From assembly GCF_000376265.1 (NCBI RefSeq), contig NZ_AQWU01000068.1, positions 20,655 through 84,654 on the forward strand: a stretch of DNA of 64,000 nucleotides, read 5' to 3'. Numbering within the stretch: the stretch's first letter is position 1; each line of letters opens with the position of its first letter. The notes below the pieces were generated by a model. That model was not told where the DNA came from and searched no databases. It worked only from the letters and a program-made list of their open reading frames with translations. Positions 1 through 11,473 of this stretch are shown here, piece after piece. The translations under genes were made by a program, and so were the position numbers. The DNA comes from Thermus igniterrae ATCC 700962. Lineage in GTDB: Bacteria; Deinococcota; Deinococci; Deinococcales; Thermaceae.

Positions 1-2632
<2,632 letters not shown>

Positions 2633-2671
2633 CTAGAGGATACCCCGGATGGGCCTTTGGGGCGAAGGGGG

Positions 2672-3331
2672 CTAAAGGACCTCCGCCAGGAGGCGGAAGG
2701 GGGCAGGGGGTTCGGGAGCCTCCCCGCCGTCCTTCCAGGCGAAGCGCAGGTCCCGCAAAGGGCCCTCCCCCACCCCCATGCCCCGGGGGAAGAGGGGGCG
2801 GAGGTCCAAAGGCTCCACTGCCTCTCCCCCGAAGGCCTCCCGAAACCGGGCCACCTCCCGCTCCGAACCAAAGTGGTAGGCGTAAAGCCACTCCCCTCCC
2901 TCTTCCTGAAGGGCGAAGAGGAAGCGGGGGGTGGGGGAGAGGTCGGGGAAGCTTCCGGAAAAGGGCCGGCGCAAAAAGGCGGAAGCCCGGCCTGGCCGCA
3001 GGCGGAAGACCACCTCCAAGGCCTCCCCCAAAAGCCCAAAACTCCCCACAAAGGGCCGCACCAGGTCGTAGCCCTGGACGTTCTTCACCACCACCCCCCC
3101 CGCCCGCACCACCCGCCCCTTGGGGGTGTGGAAGGTGAGGCCCAGGACCTCCGCGGGGAAGAAAAAGGTCTGGGCGAAGCCCCCCCGAGCCACCAGCCCT
3201 CCCACCCCCCCTGGGAGGGCCACCGGGGGGAAGGGGGGGAAAAGCCCGGTGCCCGCCAGATGCCCGTACACCTCCAAAAGCCCCGCCTCCCCGGGGACCA
3301 CCAGGTACTGGTCGGCGGCGTGGAGCTCCAT
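2672..3331 (-). CDS. FAD-binding oxidase domain protein, GlcE-like, short
   Basis: A 219-aa protein resembling the PCMH-type FAD-binding domain of glycolate oxidase subunits. It shows a glycine-rich [13 protein letters not shown] stretch (near residue 40) and [22 protein letters not shown] (near residue 84), the pattern by which GlcE/GlcD-type proteins hold FAD. GlcE proteins are usually 350 aa or longer, so this one is short, and no GlcD or GlcF partner is adjacent. A TACCAT box at 3343-3338, 6 bases before the ATG, suggests its own leaderless transcript although it follows the MFS gene closely. The substrate is unknown. Confidence 0.7.
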   Translation of the reverse strand: MELHAADQYLVVPGEAGLLEVYGHLAGTGLFPPFPPVALPGGVGGLVARGGFAQTFFFPAEVLGLTFHTPKGRVVRAGGVVVKNVQGYDLVRPFVGSFGLLGEALEVVFRLRPGRASAFLRRPFSGSFPDLSPTPRFLFALQEEGGEWLYAYHFGSEREVARFREAFGGEAVEPLDLRPLFPRGMGVGEGPLRDLRFAWKDGGEAPEPPAPFRLLAEVL

Positions 3332-3346
3332 GGGGGTATGGTACCC

Positions 3347-4396
3347 CTACCGCAGGGGGGCAAGCAGAAGGGCCAGGAGGGCCAGGGCCATCCCCAGGCC
3401 CACCGCCAGGGGGAAGCTGTGGAGGAAGAGGGGGTAGAGTAGCCCCGCCAAGGTCCCCCCCAGGTAGAAGCTGGCCACGTAGGTGCCGCTCACCCCCGCC
3501 CCCCGCCGCCCGGCCGCCCCCGAGGCCAAGCTCTGGGCGGTGAAAAGGGCCGCCATCTGCAGGACGAAGCCCACCACCAAAAGGGGAGGCGGGAGGAGCA
3601 GTAGCCCAAGCCCCAGGAGGACCAGCATGAAGGCCAGGCGGAAGCTGGCCACCGCCCCCAGCCGCCTGGCCAGGAGTCCGGAGAGGGCGCTTCCCGGAAT
3701 GCCGAAGAGGTAGGCCAGGTAGACCAGCCCTACCTCTGCTGGGCGGAAGCCCAGCTCCAGGAGGCGGTAGGGGAGGAGGTTGGCCAGGAAGAGGTTGAGG
3801 AAGAGGAGGATCCCCCCCACCAGGTAGAGGGGAAAGGCGGTGAGGTCGTAGCGGGGCTGGCCCAGGGCGGGAAGCCCCCTGGGCCCCCGGAGGACCAAAA
3901 GGCCCAGCAGGAGGGCGGGTAGGGAGAGGAGGCAAAGGGCCCCCCGCACCCCCACCCCCTCGGCCAGAAGCCCTGCCAGCACCCGGCCAAGCCCCCCCCC
4001 GAGGACGTTTCCCGCCATGTAGACCCCCGCCATCTCCAGGGCGCGCCGGGGAAAGAGGAGGGGCACCAGGGCGATGGCCAGGGCGGGGACCAAGGCGGCC
4101 CCCACCCCCTGGAGGAGGCGGGCAAGCGTCCAGAGGAGGAGGCTTGGGCTCAAAGCCCCCAGCACCCCGCCCACCCCCACCAGGAGGAGGCCCCCGCCCA
4201 AGAGGACCCCTGCTGGCAGGGGAAGCCTGGGCACCAGGGGGGAGAGGAGGACCAAAAGGAGGAGGGGCAGGCCCATGCCCGGGCCGGCGGCCCCCGGGGG
4301 TGCGCGGAAGAGGCCTTCCAGGAGGGGGAGGAGGGGGACCACCGCGTAGAGGGCGCTATACAGGGCCACCCCGGAGAGGACCACCGCCCAGCGCAT
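3347..4396 (-). CDS. MFS transporter
   Basis: A 349-aa integral membrane protein with roughly ten to twelve hydrophobic segments, starting [20 protein letters not shown]. The arrangement fits a Major Facilitator Superfamily carrier: a first helix pair, a short basic loop, long Leu/Gly/Pro-rich helices and an [16 protein letters not shown] segment late in the protein. It is slightly shorter than most MFS proteins. The substrate cannot be inferred. It diverges from priA across only 20 bases, and the two genes appear to share one overlapping -10 core (see the promoter at 4397-4416). Confidence 0.8.
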   Translation of the reverse strand: MRWAVVLSGVALYSALYAVVPLLPLLEGLFRAPPGAAGPGMGLPLLLLVLLSPLVPRLPLPAGVLLGGGLLLVGVGGVLGALSPSLLLWTLARLLQGVGAALVPALAIALVPLLFPRRALEMAGVYMAGNVLGGGLGRVLAGLLAEGVGVRGALCLLSLPALLLGLLVLRGPRGLPALGQPRYDLTAFPLYLVGGILLFLNLFLANLLPYRLLELGFRPAEVGLVYLAYLFGIPGSALSGLLARRLGAVASFRLAFMLVLLGLGLLLLPPPLLVVGFVLQMAALFTAQSLASGAAGRRGAGVSGTYVASFYLGGTLAGLLYPLFLHSFPLAVGLGMALALLALLLAPLR

Positions 4397-4416
4397 CCCC
4401 CTTATCCTAGGCCTGT
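4397..4416. promoter_or_regulatory. Overlapping divergent leaderless promoters (MFS / priA)
   Basis: The 20-base gap contains the 7-mer TATCCTA. Read on plus, TATCCT (4403-4408) is 8 bases before the priA ATG. Read on minus, TAGGAT (4409-4404) is 7 bases before the MFS ATG. Five base pairs are shared by both -10 elements, so RNA polymerase should be able to open only one direction at a time. Confidence 0.65.
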
Positions 4417-6534
4417 ATGCCCGTGCTCCAGGTGGCCCTCCCCCTGCCCCTGCCCCCCATGAGCTACCTGCCCCCCCTGGGCCAGGAGGGGGAGGAGGCC
4501 CTGGGGCGGCGGGTGGCCGTGCCCTGGCGGGGGGAGGTGCGGGTGGGGGTGGTGGTGGGGGAAGGGGAGCGGCCGGGCCCCAGCCTGCGCCACGCCATCG
4601 CCTACCTGGACCGGAAGCCCTACCTCCGCCCCCAGGAAATCCTTTTCCTGGAGGAGGCTGCCCGCTACCTCTTCGCCCCCCTGGGCCAGGTGCTGGCCGA
4701 CTTTCTCCCCCCCTTTCCCCAGCTGCGCCACCGGGTGCGCCTCTACCCAGGGGCGGACCCCAAGGTGCTCCCCCGGGGGCTGGAGGGCCTCACCCAGTGG
4801 CAGGAGGCCCGGGGCTTTGACCCCAAGCTCCTGGACCACCTGCGGGAGGCGGGGGTGCTGGAGGAGGAGGTGGCCTTCAAGGAGGCCAGGCGGGTGCTCC
4901 GGCCCCTCAAGGAGGCCCACCCGGACCCCACCCTGGACCGGGTGCTGAGGGTGCTCTGGGAGCTGGGCCAGGCGGAGAGCCTGGCCGCGTTGGCCCGGGC
5001 CGCCGGGGTGGGGGTGGCCCGGGTCAAGCGCCTCCTCCAGGAGGGCTACATCGGCTACGGGCCGCGCCAGGAGCCCCCCCGCCCGGGGAGGCCCCTGGAG
5101 CCCCTCTTCCTGCCCGAGCGCCCCGAGCGGCTGAACGGAGGGAGGCTTTGGGAGAGGCTCCGCCTCCTCAAGGGGTTGGTGGCGGGGGGAAGCCACCTGG
5201 TCCTCTTTCCCGAGGTAAGCCTGCTGGAACGCTTTCTGGAGCACTTCCCTGAGGCCAGGCCCTACCATGGGGGGCTTTCCCCGGAGGCCCGGGAGGCCCT
5301 TTTCCGGGACCCCGGGGGGCTGGTATTCGCCACTTACGGGGGGCTTCTCCTTCCCTTCACCCCTGAGGGCCTGGTGGTGGTGGAGGAGGGGAGCGAAAGC
5401 TACAAGCTTCCCTCGGGGAGCCGGGCCTTCGTGCCTCCCCTGGCGGAGCTCCGGGCCCGGCTCCTCGGCGTCCCCCTTACCTACCTCTCCCTGGTGCCCG
5501 CGGTAGAGGTGCTGGAGCGGCCCGGCCTCACCTTTCCCGTGCCCCAACCCCGGGTCCTCCTCCTGGACCTCCGGCGGGAGCGGGGCTTCCCCCTTACGGG
5601 GCGGGCCCTGGCCCTTCTCGGGCAGGTGGAGGCCAAGGGGCGCCAGGCCGTGGTCCTTTCCGCCAGGCGGGGGTATAGCGCCCTCCTCCTCTGCGCCGAC
5701 TGCGGGTACAAGCCCAGCTGCCCCGAGTGCGCCCTGCCCCTCCGCTACCACAAGGAGGGCCGGGGCGTCCTCCTCTGCCACCAGTGCGGCCACCAGGAGG
5801 CCCCGCCCCTCCTCTGCCCGCAGTGCGCCTCCCCCCTCCTGGAGCCCCGGGGGCCGGGGCTGGAGTGGCTTGGGGAGGAGCTTCGCCGCCGGCTTAGCCT
5901 GCCCGTCTACCGCTACGCCAAAGATGGCAAGGACGACCTCACCCCCCTCCTCCAGGGCCAGCCCGGGGTGGTGGTGGGGACCACGGCCCTCCTCCGGGGC
6001 CCCGTCCTGCCCGAGCTGGCCCTGGTCCTCGTGCCCTATGCCGACGGCTTCCTCTTTGAGGCCGACTTCCGGGCTGCCGAGCGCTACCACCGCCTGCTTT
6101 GGGCCCTCACGGAGCTCCGGCCGGGGCGCAGGCCCCTTCTGGCCCTGCAGACCTACACCCCCGAACACCCCGTCCACCAGGCCCTCCTGGAAGGGAGCGT
6201 GGAACGCTTCCTCTGGGCGGAAAAGGCCCTGCGGGAGGCCCTGGACTACCCCCCCAAGGTGCGCATGGTGAAGCTGGAGGTGGCCCACCGCAAGGAGGAG
6301 CAGGCCCTGGAGACAGCCCATGCCCTCCTCGAGGCCCTCAGGGGGGTGGCCCGGGAAGGGGAGGTGCTGGGGCCCGCCCCCGCCCCCGTGCCCCGGGTCA
6401 AGGGGGTGTACGTGTACCACCTCCTCCTCCGGGGGAGCACGGAGCGCCTGGCCCAGCTCCTTTCCCTTTTGGACCGGCGGCGCTTCAAGCTGGATCCCGA
6501 TCCCCACCGCTTCGTGGGGCTTCTGGAGGACTGA
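4417..6534 (+). CDS. priA: PriA-like primosomal protein lacking helicase ATPase motifs
   Basis: A 705-aa homologue of PriA, which restarts stalled forks by recruiting the primosome. The N-terminal 3'-DNA-binding domain is present. At about residues 424-475 there are eight cysteines in four CxxC pairs (CADC, CPEC, CHQC, CPQC), the two-zinc module of PriA. The helicase motifs are eroded. No GxxGxGKT Walker A is found where LWERLRLLKGLVAGGSHLVL stands. The DEEH motif is replaced by VVVEEGSESYK. The motif VI GRAGR region reads ALTELRPGRRP. A loss of helicase activity has been reported for Deinococcus PriA, and this gene fits that pattern. The start is leaderless (TATCCT at 4403). Confidence 0.9.
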   Translation: MPVLQVALPLPLPPMSYLPPLGQEGEEALGRRVAVPWRGEVRVGVVVGEGERPGPSLRHAIAYLDRKPYLRPQEILFLEEAARYLFAPLGQVLADFLPPFPQLRHRVRLYPGADPKVLPRGLEGLTQWQEARGFDPKLLDHLREAGVLEEEVAFKEARRVLRPLKEAHPDPTLDRVLRVLWELGQAESLAALARAAGVGVARVKRLLQEGYIGYGPRQEPPRPGRPLEPLFLPERPERLNGGRLWERLRLLKGLVAGGSHLVLFPEVSLLERFLEHFPEARPYHGGLSPEAREALFRDPGGLVFATYGGLLLPFTPEGLVVVEEGSESYKLPSGSRAFVPPLAELRARLLGVPLTYLSLVPAVEVLERPGLTFPVPQPRVLLLDLRRERGFPLTGRALALLGQVEAKGRQAVVLSARRGYSALLLCADCGYKPSCPECALPLRYHKEGRGVLLCHQCGHQEAPPLLCPQCASPLLEPRGPGLEWLGEELRRRLSLPVYRYAKDGKDDLTPLLQGQPGVVVGTTALLRGPVLPELALVLVPYADGFLFEADFRAAERYHRLLWALTELRPGRRPLLALQTYTPEHPVHQALLEGSVERFLWAEKALREALDYPPKVRMVKLEVAHRKEEQALETAHALLEALRGVAREGEVLGPAPAPVPRVKGVYVYHLLLRGSTERLAQLLSLLDRRRFKLDPDPHRFVGLLED

Positions 6535-6546
6535 TACCATGCTCCC

Positions 6547-7626
6547 ATGGAGGCCAGGGCCTGGATAGAGGTGGACCTGGGGGCCCTGCTCCATAATCTC
6601 CGCCTGTTGAAGGAGCGGGCCAGGGGAGAGGTGATCCCCGTGCTCAAGGCCGATGCCTACGGGCATGGGGCCCTGCCCCTGGCCCGTTTTCTGGTGAGGC
6701 AGGGAGCGGGCCGCCTGGCCGTGGCCACCCTGGCCGAGGGACGGGCCCTAAGGCAGGGGGGGGTGGAGGGGGAGATCCTCCTTTTGGGAAGCCTCCATCC
6801 CCTCGAGGCCGAGGAGGCCCTGCGCCTGGGGCTTGTGCCCACCCTTTCCACCCTGGAGGCCGCCCAAGCCCTGGCCGGTCGGGCCAAGGCCCTGGGCCTC
6901 GTCCCCAGGGCCCACCTCAAGGTGGACACCGGCATGAACCGGGTGGGTTTTCCCTGGCAGGAGGCCCGGGAGGCCTTAAGGGCGGTGGAGGCCCTGGGGG
7001 TGAGGGTGGAGGGGGTCTACAGCCACCTGGCCACCGCCGGGGAGGAGGCCGGCTTCGTGGAGGTGCAGCGGCGGCGCTTTCAGGAGGTGCAAAGGGCCCT
7101 GGGGGAGGGGTACTTCTACCACCTGGAGAACTCCCATGGCCTCCTCCTCCACGGGGGGGAGAACGTGCGGGTGGGTCTTGGCCTCTACGGCCTCATCCCC
7201 GGCTTTGGCCTCAGGCCCATCCTGCGCATGCTGGCCCGGCCCACCCTGGTGAAGCGGCTTCGTCCGGGGGACCGGGTGGGGTATGGGGGGGAGTATGTGG
7301 CCCGGGGCGGGGAATGGCTTGCCACCCTCCCCGTGGGGTATGCGGACGGGCTTCCCCGCGGGGCGGTGGCCCAGGTGCGGGGCCCGGAGGGCATCCTCTG
7401 CCCGGTGGCGGGGCGGCTTTCCATGGACCAGACCATGGTCCTCCTGCCGCGGCCGGTGGACCTTCAGGCCACGTTTGAGGTCCTCTCTCCCGACTTTGGC
7501 CCCACAGGCCTCCTGGCCTGGGCCCAGGCCCGGGGCACCATCCCCTACGAGGTGGCCGTCCACCTCTCCCGGAGGCTTCCCCGCCGCTACCTGCTGGAAG
7601 GGGAGGTCCTGGAGGAGGTAAGCTAG
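6547..7626 (+). CDS. alr: Alanine racemase
   Basis: PLP-dependent racemase that interconverts L- and D-alanine for peptidoglycan. 359 aa, the usual length. The PLP-lysine motif VLKADAYGHG lies near residue 35. HLKVDTGMNRVGF follows, and the C-terminal beta domain carries the catalytic tyrosine region RVGYGGEYVARGGEWLATLP. The metal-free active-site stretch GRLSMDQTM is intact. A TACCAT box (6535-6540) is placed 6 bases before the ATG, directly after the priA stop, so it likely has its own leaderless start. Confidence 0.96.
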   Translation: MEARAWIEVDLGALLHNLRLLKERARGEVIPVLKADAYGHGALPLARFLVRQGAGRLAVATLAEGRALRQGGVEGEILLLGSLHPLEAEEALRLGLVPTLSTLEAAQALAGRAKALGLVPRAHLKVDTGMNRVGFPWQEAREALRAVEALGVRVEGVYSHLATAGEEAGFVEVQRRRFQEVQRALGEGYFYHLENSHGLLLHGGENVRVGLGLYGLIPGFGLRPILRMLARPTLVKRLRPGDRVGYGGEYVARGGEWLATLPVGYADGLPRGAVAQVRGPEGILCPVAGRLSMDQTMVLLPRPVDLQATFEVLSPDFGPTGLLAWAQARGTIPYEVAVHLSRRLPRRYLLEGEVLEEVS

Positions 7627-7631
7627 CCCCC

Positions 7632-7952
7632 ATGCAGGCGGTGCGGCTTTTCCAGGGCTACCTCTGGCACCCCAAGGAGGCCGCCCTGGACCCAAGGGCC
7701 TTCCTGCCCCAGGCGGTTCAGGGAGCCCGGCTTCTCCTGGACGAGGTGCCCCCTCCCGTGCCCCACTTTGAGGACGGCACCCCCACCGCCAGCCAGCGCT
7801 TTTACCAGCTCACCCTTTTGGTCCTCACCGAAGAGCCCCTCGAGGCCCTCAAGCCCCAGGCGGAGGCGGTAGCCGAGGCCCTTCAGGCCCTTCTCCAGGA
7901 CCTGCCCCCCGGGGTGGGCTGGCTTCTTCTGGAAGACCTCCGCCCCCTCTAG
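7632..7952 (+). CDS. Small conserved hypothetical protein
   Basis: A 106-aa soluble protein I do not recognise. It is acidic and Leu/Pro-rich, with LTLLVLTEEPLEALKPQAEAVAEALQ in the middle. There is no signal peptide, no membrane segment and no cysteine. It begins 6 bases after alr, so it may be co-transcribed. A weak TAAGCT (7619-7624) 7 bases before the ATG could also serve as a leaderless -10. Its TAG stop shares the tetranucleotide CTAG with the stop of the convergent gene that ends at 7949. Confidence 0.7.
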   Translation: MQAVRLFQGYLWHPKEAALDPRAFLPQAVQGARLLLDEVPPPVPHFEDGTPTASQRFYQLTLLVLTEEPLEALKPQAEAVAEALQALLQDLPPGVGWLLLEDLRPL

Positions 7953-8653
7953 CGCCGGCGGAGCAGGAAGGCGAGGAAGAGGGAGACCCCGCCCAGGGCA
8001 AAGGCCCAGAGGCTTTCCCTGCGCAGGGTGAAGCCCTTGGGCCGGAGGGGCTTTAGCACCCCCTTCTGGTAGGCCTCCACCTGGTCTAGGGGATTGGGGG
8101 CGAGGAGGTCCACCACCGGGGGGCTTCCCGGGGGAGCCCCCAGGGTCCAGGGGCTCCCCTCGGGGCTCGTGGGGCGCAGGTAGTCCGGGGCAAAGGGGTC
8201 AAAGAGGCCTACGACCCCGTAGATCCCGTAGGGCCCGGGGGGAAGGCCCGTGTCCAGGACCACCCACTCCCCCTCCCGCCAGGCGGGAACCGGAGCCCTT
8301 TCCCCTTGGGGGGTGCGCCTCTCCCCCCCGAAGCCCGTGAGGCGGTAGGCCGCCTCCCAGCCCTGGCCGGAGGGGGTCCTGAGGCCAGGGAGGAGCTCCT
8401 CCTCCCCCCCTTCCCCCGTGTCCAGCCACAGGGCCACCGTGGCCAGGCTGAAGCCCAAGGGGCCCTCCAGGGGATTGGGGTAGCGGGCCAGGCGCACCCG
8501 GAGCACCAGGCGCCCCTCCCGCTCCACCCCCTCCAGGGCCAGGAGATCCGCATACCCCTCCCCTGCCTCCCGGAAGAGGGCCGCCTGGGGGTAGAGGTGG
8601 GCCAGGCCCTTGTCGTCTCCCAGGGGGTCTTGGAAGAGGAAAAGCACGCCCAC
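7949..8653 (-). CDS. Membrane-anchored protein with glucodextranase C-terminal-like (PF09985-type) domain
   Basis: 234 aa. The N-terminal stretch FQDPLGDDKGLAHLYPQAAL matches the DPxGDDxGPGxYxYP signature of the C-terminal domain of glucodextranase-type proteins (PF09985), a beta-sandwich thought to bind carbohydrate or cell-surface material. A single hydrophobic segment (SLWAFALGGVSLFLAFLL) followed by RRR ends the protein, a tail anchor with the arginines probably inside. I see no obvious N-terminal signal peptide from the GTG start at 8653, so export is uncertain. It starts 2 bases after the yvcK stop and looks like the third gene of the rapZ operon. Confidence 0.65.
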   Translation of the reverse strand: MGVLFLFQDPLGDDKGLAHLYPQAALFREAGEGYADLLALEGVEREGRLVLRVRLARYPNPLEGPLGFSLATVALWLDTGEGGEEELLPGLRTPSGQGWEAAYRLTGFGGERRTPQGERAPVPAWREGEWVVLDTGLPPGPYGIYGVVGLFDPFAPDYLRPTSPEGSPWTLGAPPGSPPVVDLLAPNPLDQVEAYQKGVLKPLRPKGFTLRRESLWAFALGGVSLFLAFLLRRR

Positions 8654-8655
8654 CT

Positions 8656-9876
8656 TTATACCAGCCCCAGAAGGGCCCGCACCAGCTTCTTCGGGTCGTG
8701 CTGCGCCAAGGGGCCTTCCTCCCGGAAGTCCCCCGTCAGCACCCGCACCCCATCCAGGGCGAAGGGCCGGGGGTCAAAGGCCACGGGGTGGCGCCCCTCC
8801 TGGGCGTAGCGGGCCAGGACCTCCTCCGGGATGGGGGCCGTGTGCACCAGCACGATCTCGGGCCGGCGCCCCAGGTGGTAGGCCACGGCCTTGTAGTGGT
8901 CGTAGGCGGTATAGCCCTCGGTCTCCCCCGGCTCGGTCATCAGGTTCACCACGTAGACCAGGGGGGCCTTGGCCCGGGCCAGGGCCTCCCGCAGGGGCCC
9001 GGGCAGGAAGCTGGGGATGACGCTGGTGTAGAGGCTTCCTGGTCCCAGGACCAGAAGCTCCGCCCGGCGCAGGGCCTCCAGGGCCTCGGGCATCACCTCC
9101 TGGGCCTCGGGTTCCAGGAGGATCTCCCGTATCCGCCCCCCCTGCTTGCGGATGGCCACCTCCCCCACCACCTCCTGCCCGTCTAGGAAGCGGGCCTTGA
9201 GGCGCACCGCCTCGGGGGTAGCGGGGAGGACCTGGCCCCTTAGGTTCAGGATGGCGTTGGCCTGGCGCACCGCCTCAGCGAAGTCCCCCGAGGCCTGGTT
9301 CAGGGTGACCAGGAAGAGGTTGCCGAAGGTGTGGCCCAAAAGCTCCCCCCGGTCAAAGCGGTAGGCCAGGAGCCCGGGCAGGGCGGGGTGGTCGGAGAGG
9401 GCGGAGAGGCAGTCCACCAGGTCCCCCACCGCCGGCAGGCCGTAGGAGAGCCTTAAGCGCCCGGTGGAGCCCCCGTCATCCGTGACGGCCACGATGGCCG
9501 TGGTGTTGGCGGTGTGCTCCTTGAGGCCCCTTAGCACCCGGGAAAGCCCCGTACCCCCCCCGAAGGCCACGATGTGGGGGCCAAGCTCCAGCCGCCGGCG
9601 CACGTAGACCCTCTCGGGCACCTCCTCGGGGGCGGTGAAGGCGGAGAGCATGCTGCGGTTCATGGCCAAAACGCCAAGGACCGCAAGGGCACCCCCCAGG
9701 AGGAGGAGAAGGGGCCAGGCGGCCCCAAGGCCCAGAGGGGGGAGGGCCTCGGCCAGGCCCAGGCCGAAGAGGAAAAGCCCCAGGAGGGCCAGGAGGGCAA
9801 AGCGCTTCACCCGCATTCCCGGGTAGAGCCAGCGCAGGGAGGAGGGGTAGAGGAGCCTAGGCTTCCTTCTCCACAT
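8656..9876 (-). CDS. yvcK: YvcK/CofD-family gluconeogenesis factor
   Basis: 406 aa. The first ~80 residues contain two hydrophobic segments (FALLALLGLFLFGLGLAEAL and a second near residue 55) that are absent from the Bacillus protein and anchor this one to the membrane. The CofD-like core begins at about residue 100 with HIVAFGGGTGLSRVLRGLK and AVTDDGGSTGRLR, a Rossmann-type nucleotide-binding motif. YvcK homologues bind UDP-sugars and steer carbon into cell-wall precursors. The gene overlaps the end of rapZ by 20 bases, the conserved rapZ-yvcK pairing. A second in-frame ATG at codon 21 would avoid the overlap. Confidence 0.92.
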   Translation of the reverse strand: MWRRKPRLLYPSSLRWLYPGMRVKRFALLALLGLFLFGLGLAEALPPLGLGAAWPLLLLLGGALAVLGVLAMNRSMLSAFTAPEEVPERVYVRRRLELGPHIVAFGGGTGLSRVLRGLKEHTANTTAIVAVTDDGGSTGRLRLSYGLPAVGDLVDCLSALSDHPALPGLLAYRFDRGELLGHTFGNLFLVTLNQASGDFAEAVRQANAILNLRGQVLPATPEAVRLKARFLDGQEVVGEVAIRKQGGRIREILLEPEAQEVMPEALEALRRAELLVLGPGSLYTSVIPSFLPGPLREALARAKAPLVYVVNLMTEPGETEGYTAYDHYKAVAYHLGRRPEIVLVHTAPIPEEVLARYAQEGRHPVAFDPRPFALDGVRVLTGDFREEGPLAQHDPKKLVRALLGLV

Positions 9877-10678
9877 CCCGGTGGCTCACCTCCACGCGGA
9901 AACGCCCGGAAAGCTCCTCGGCCAGCCTTTCCGCCACGGCCACGCTCCGGTGCCGCCCCCCGGTGCACCCCACGGCCACGGTGTAGAAGGCCCGGCCTTC
10001 CTGCCTGGCCCCCTCCGCCGCCAGCCCCGCCACCGCCAGGAGGGCGCGGTAGTAGGGTTCCTGGGCCTCCTGGAAGACGTAGGCCCTCACCTCGGGGTCC
10101 AGCCCGGTCTTGGGGCGTAGCCCGGGGTCGTAGTGGGGGTTGGGCAGGGGGCGCACGTCCAGGACCAGGTCGGCCTCCTGCGGGGGGCCCCACTTGAAGC
10201 CGAAGGAGATGAGGCGCACCACGAAGCCCGCCTCCTCCCCCAGGAAGCGCACCAGGGCCTCCTTCAGGGCCCGGGGGGTGAGCTCGGAGGTGTCCAGGAT
10301 CAGGTGGGCCCGGGCGCGCAGGGGGCCCAGGGCCTTGCGCTCCTCCCCGATCTCCCGCATCAGGTTGCCCGCCCCCAGGGGGTGGAGGCGGCGGGTGAGG
10401 TTGTAGCGGCGCAGGAGCACCTCGGGGCGGGCCTCGAGGTAGAGCACCGTGGGCTTGAGTTCCTCCAGGACCTCCTCCAGCCCCTCGAGGAAGGCCAGGG
10501 CCCGGGCGTCCAGGACCACCCCGGCCCGCGCCACCCCCCGGGGGGAAAGCTCCTCCAGGAGGGGTTTCCAAAGCCCTGGGGGCAGGTTGTCCACCATGAA
10601 GTAGCCCAGGTCCTCCAAAAAGCCCCTGGCCGTGGTCTTTCCCGCTCCTGAAAGCCCGGTGAGCACCAGAAAGCGCAT
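9857..10678 (-). CDS. rapZ: RapZ-family RNase adapter / nucleotide-binding protein
   Basis: 273 aa. It starts MRFLVLTGLSGAGKTT with a P-loop, followed by GYFMVDNLPPGLW, both diagnostic of the RapZ (YvcJ, UPF0042) family. The C-terminal domain carries SFGFKWGPPQEADLVLDVRPLPNP and the strongly conserved VGCTGGRHRSVAVAERL. In E. coli RapZ delivers the GlmZ RNA to RNase E to control glmS; no such sRNA is evident here. The -10 TATAGT (10692-10687) is 8 bases before the ATG and contains the stop codon of the upstream CPBP gene. It forms an operon with yvcK. Confidence 0.95.
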   Translation of the reverse strand: MRFLVLTGLSGAGKTTARGFLEDLGYFMVDNLPPGLWKPLLEELSPRGVARAGVVLDARALAFLEGLEEVLEELKPTVLYLEARPEVLLRRYNLTRRLHPLGAGNLMREIGEERKALGPLRARAHLILDTSELTPRALKEALVRFLGEEAGFVVRLISFGFKWGPPQEADLVLDVRPLPNPHYDPGLRPKTGLDPEVRAYVFQEAQEPYYRALLAVAGLAAEGARQEGRAFYTVAVGCTGGRHRSVAVAERLAEELSGRFRVEVSHRDVEKEA

Positions 10679-10687
10679 CCTACCTGA

Positions 10688-11473
10688 CTATACCCGCCGC
10701 CGCAGCCAGAGGTTGAAGAGGGCCATCCCAAAAAGCCCCGGGAGCCCCACCACCCCCACCAGGAGGTCGTGGGTGCGCTCCACCAGGAGGAGGGAGAGCC
10801 CGGCCAGCGCGTTCAGGGTACCGTGGAGGAGGGCGGCCGCCAGCACCGAGCCTCCCCGCTCCCGCACCCAGAGAAGGGCTGGGGTGAGGAGGAGGGTGAA
10901 GAGGATCATCATGGGCACCCCCAGGAGGGGCTCCCTGGGGTAGTTGTGGCCGGCCAAGACCAGGGGGGCGTGCCAAAGGCCCCAGTAAAAGCCCATCTCC
11001 AGGCTGGCCGGCCAGAAGCCGCGCTCCCGCAGGCGCTCCCATAGGTAGCCCCGCCAAAAGAGTTCCTCCCCCAAGGCGGCCAAGAGGTTCACCGTGGCCC
11101 CGGCCGAAAGGGCGGAGAGGAGGACGAGGAGGAGCAAAAGGGGTTCGGGCAAGGCGGCGGCCTCCGGCGGAAGCCCCTGGTAAAGGTCAAGAAGCCCCCG
11201 CCAGGGGGCAAAGGGGAGGCTTAGGGGCACCGAGAGGAGGGTGAGGATCACGGGAAAGAGCCAGGCGAAAAGCCAGAAACGGTTGGGCCTCAGGGATAGG
11301 CCAAGCGATACCCCTTCCCGGCGGGCAAAGTAGAGGGCCACCAGGCCGGGAATCCACATGTAGAGGAGGCCAAAGAGGGTTGCCTGGGGCGCGGCCTCCA
11401 GGCCTCCGCCCAGGAGGTAGAAGAGAAGATAGGCCCCCCAGGAAAGGCCAAAGGTCCAGTAGATGGCCTTCAC
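10688..11473 (-). CDS. CPBP-family intramembrane metalloprotease
   Basis: A 261-aa membrane protein with about eight hydrophobic segments. The CPBP (Rce1/abortive infection) motifs are all present: EELFWRGYLWERL (EExxxR), WGLWHAPLVLAGH and LLHGTLNALAG. The start is set at GTG 11473-11471, which overlaps the upstream stop as GTGA and has GGAAGGAGG a few bases before it. Bacterial CPBP proteases often process peptides or protect against bacteriocins. It is the last gene of the cluster that begins with the ABC transporter at 14908. Confidence 0.85.
   Translation of the reverse strand: MKAIYWTFGLSWGAYLLFYLLGGGLEAAPQATLFGLLYMWIPGLVALYFARREGVSLGLSLRPNRFWLFAWLFPVILTLLSVPLSLPFAPWRGLLDLYQGLPPEAAALPEPLLLLLVLLSALSAGATVNLLAALGEELFWRGYLWERLRERGFWPASLEMGFYWGLWHAPLVLAGHNYPREPLLGVPMMILFTLLLTPALLWVRERGGSVLAAALLHGTLNALAGLSLLLVERTHDLLVGVVGLPGLFGMALFNLWLRRRV

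Noticed and set aside
4402..6666. 754-codon open frame on minus opposite priA
   Set aside because: Antisense shadow; composition skewed to G, P, H and L with no domain, whereas the plus strand encodes PriA.
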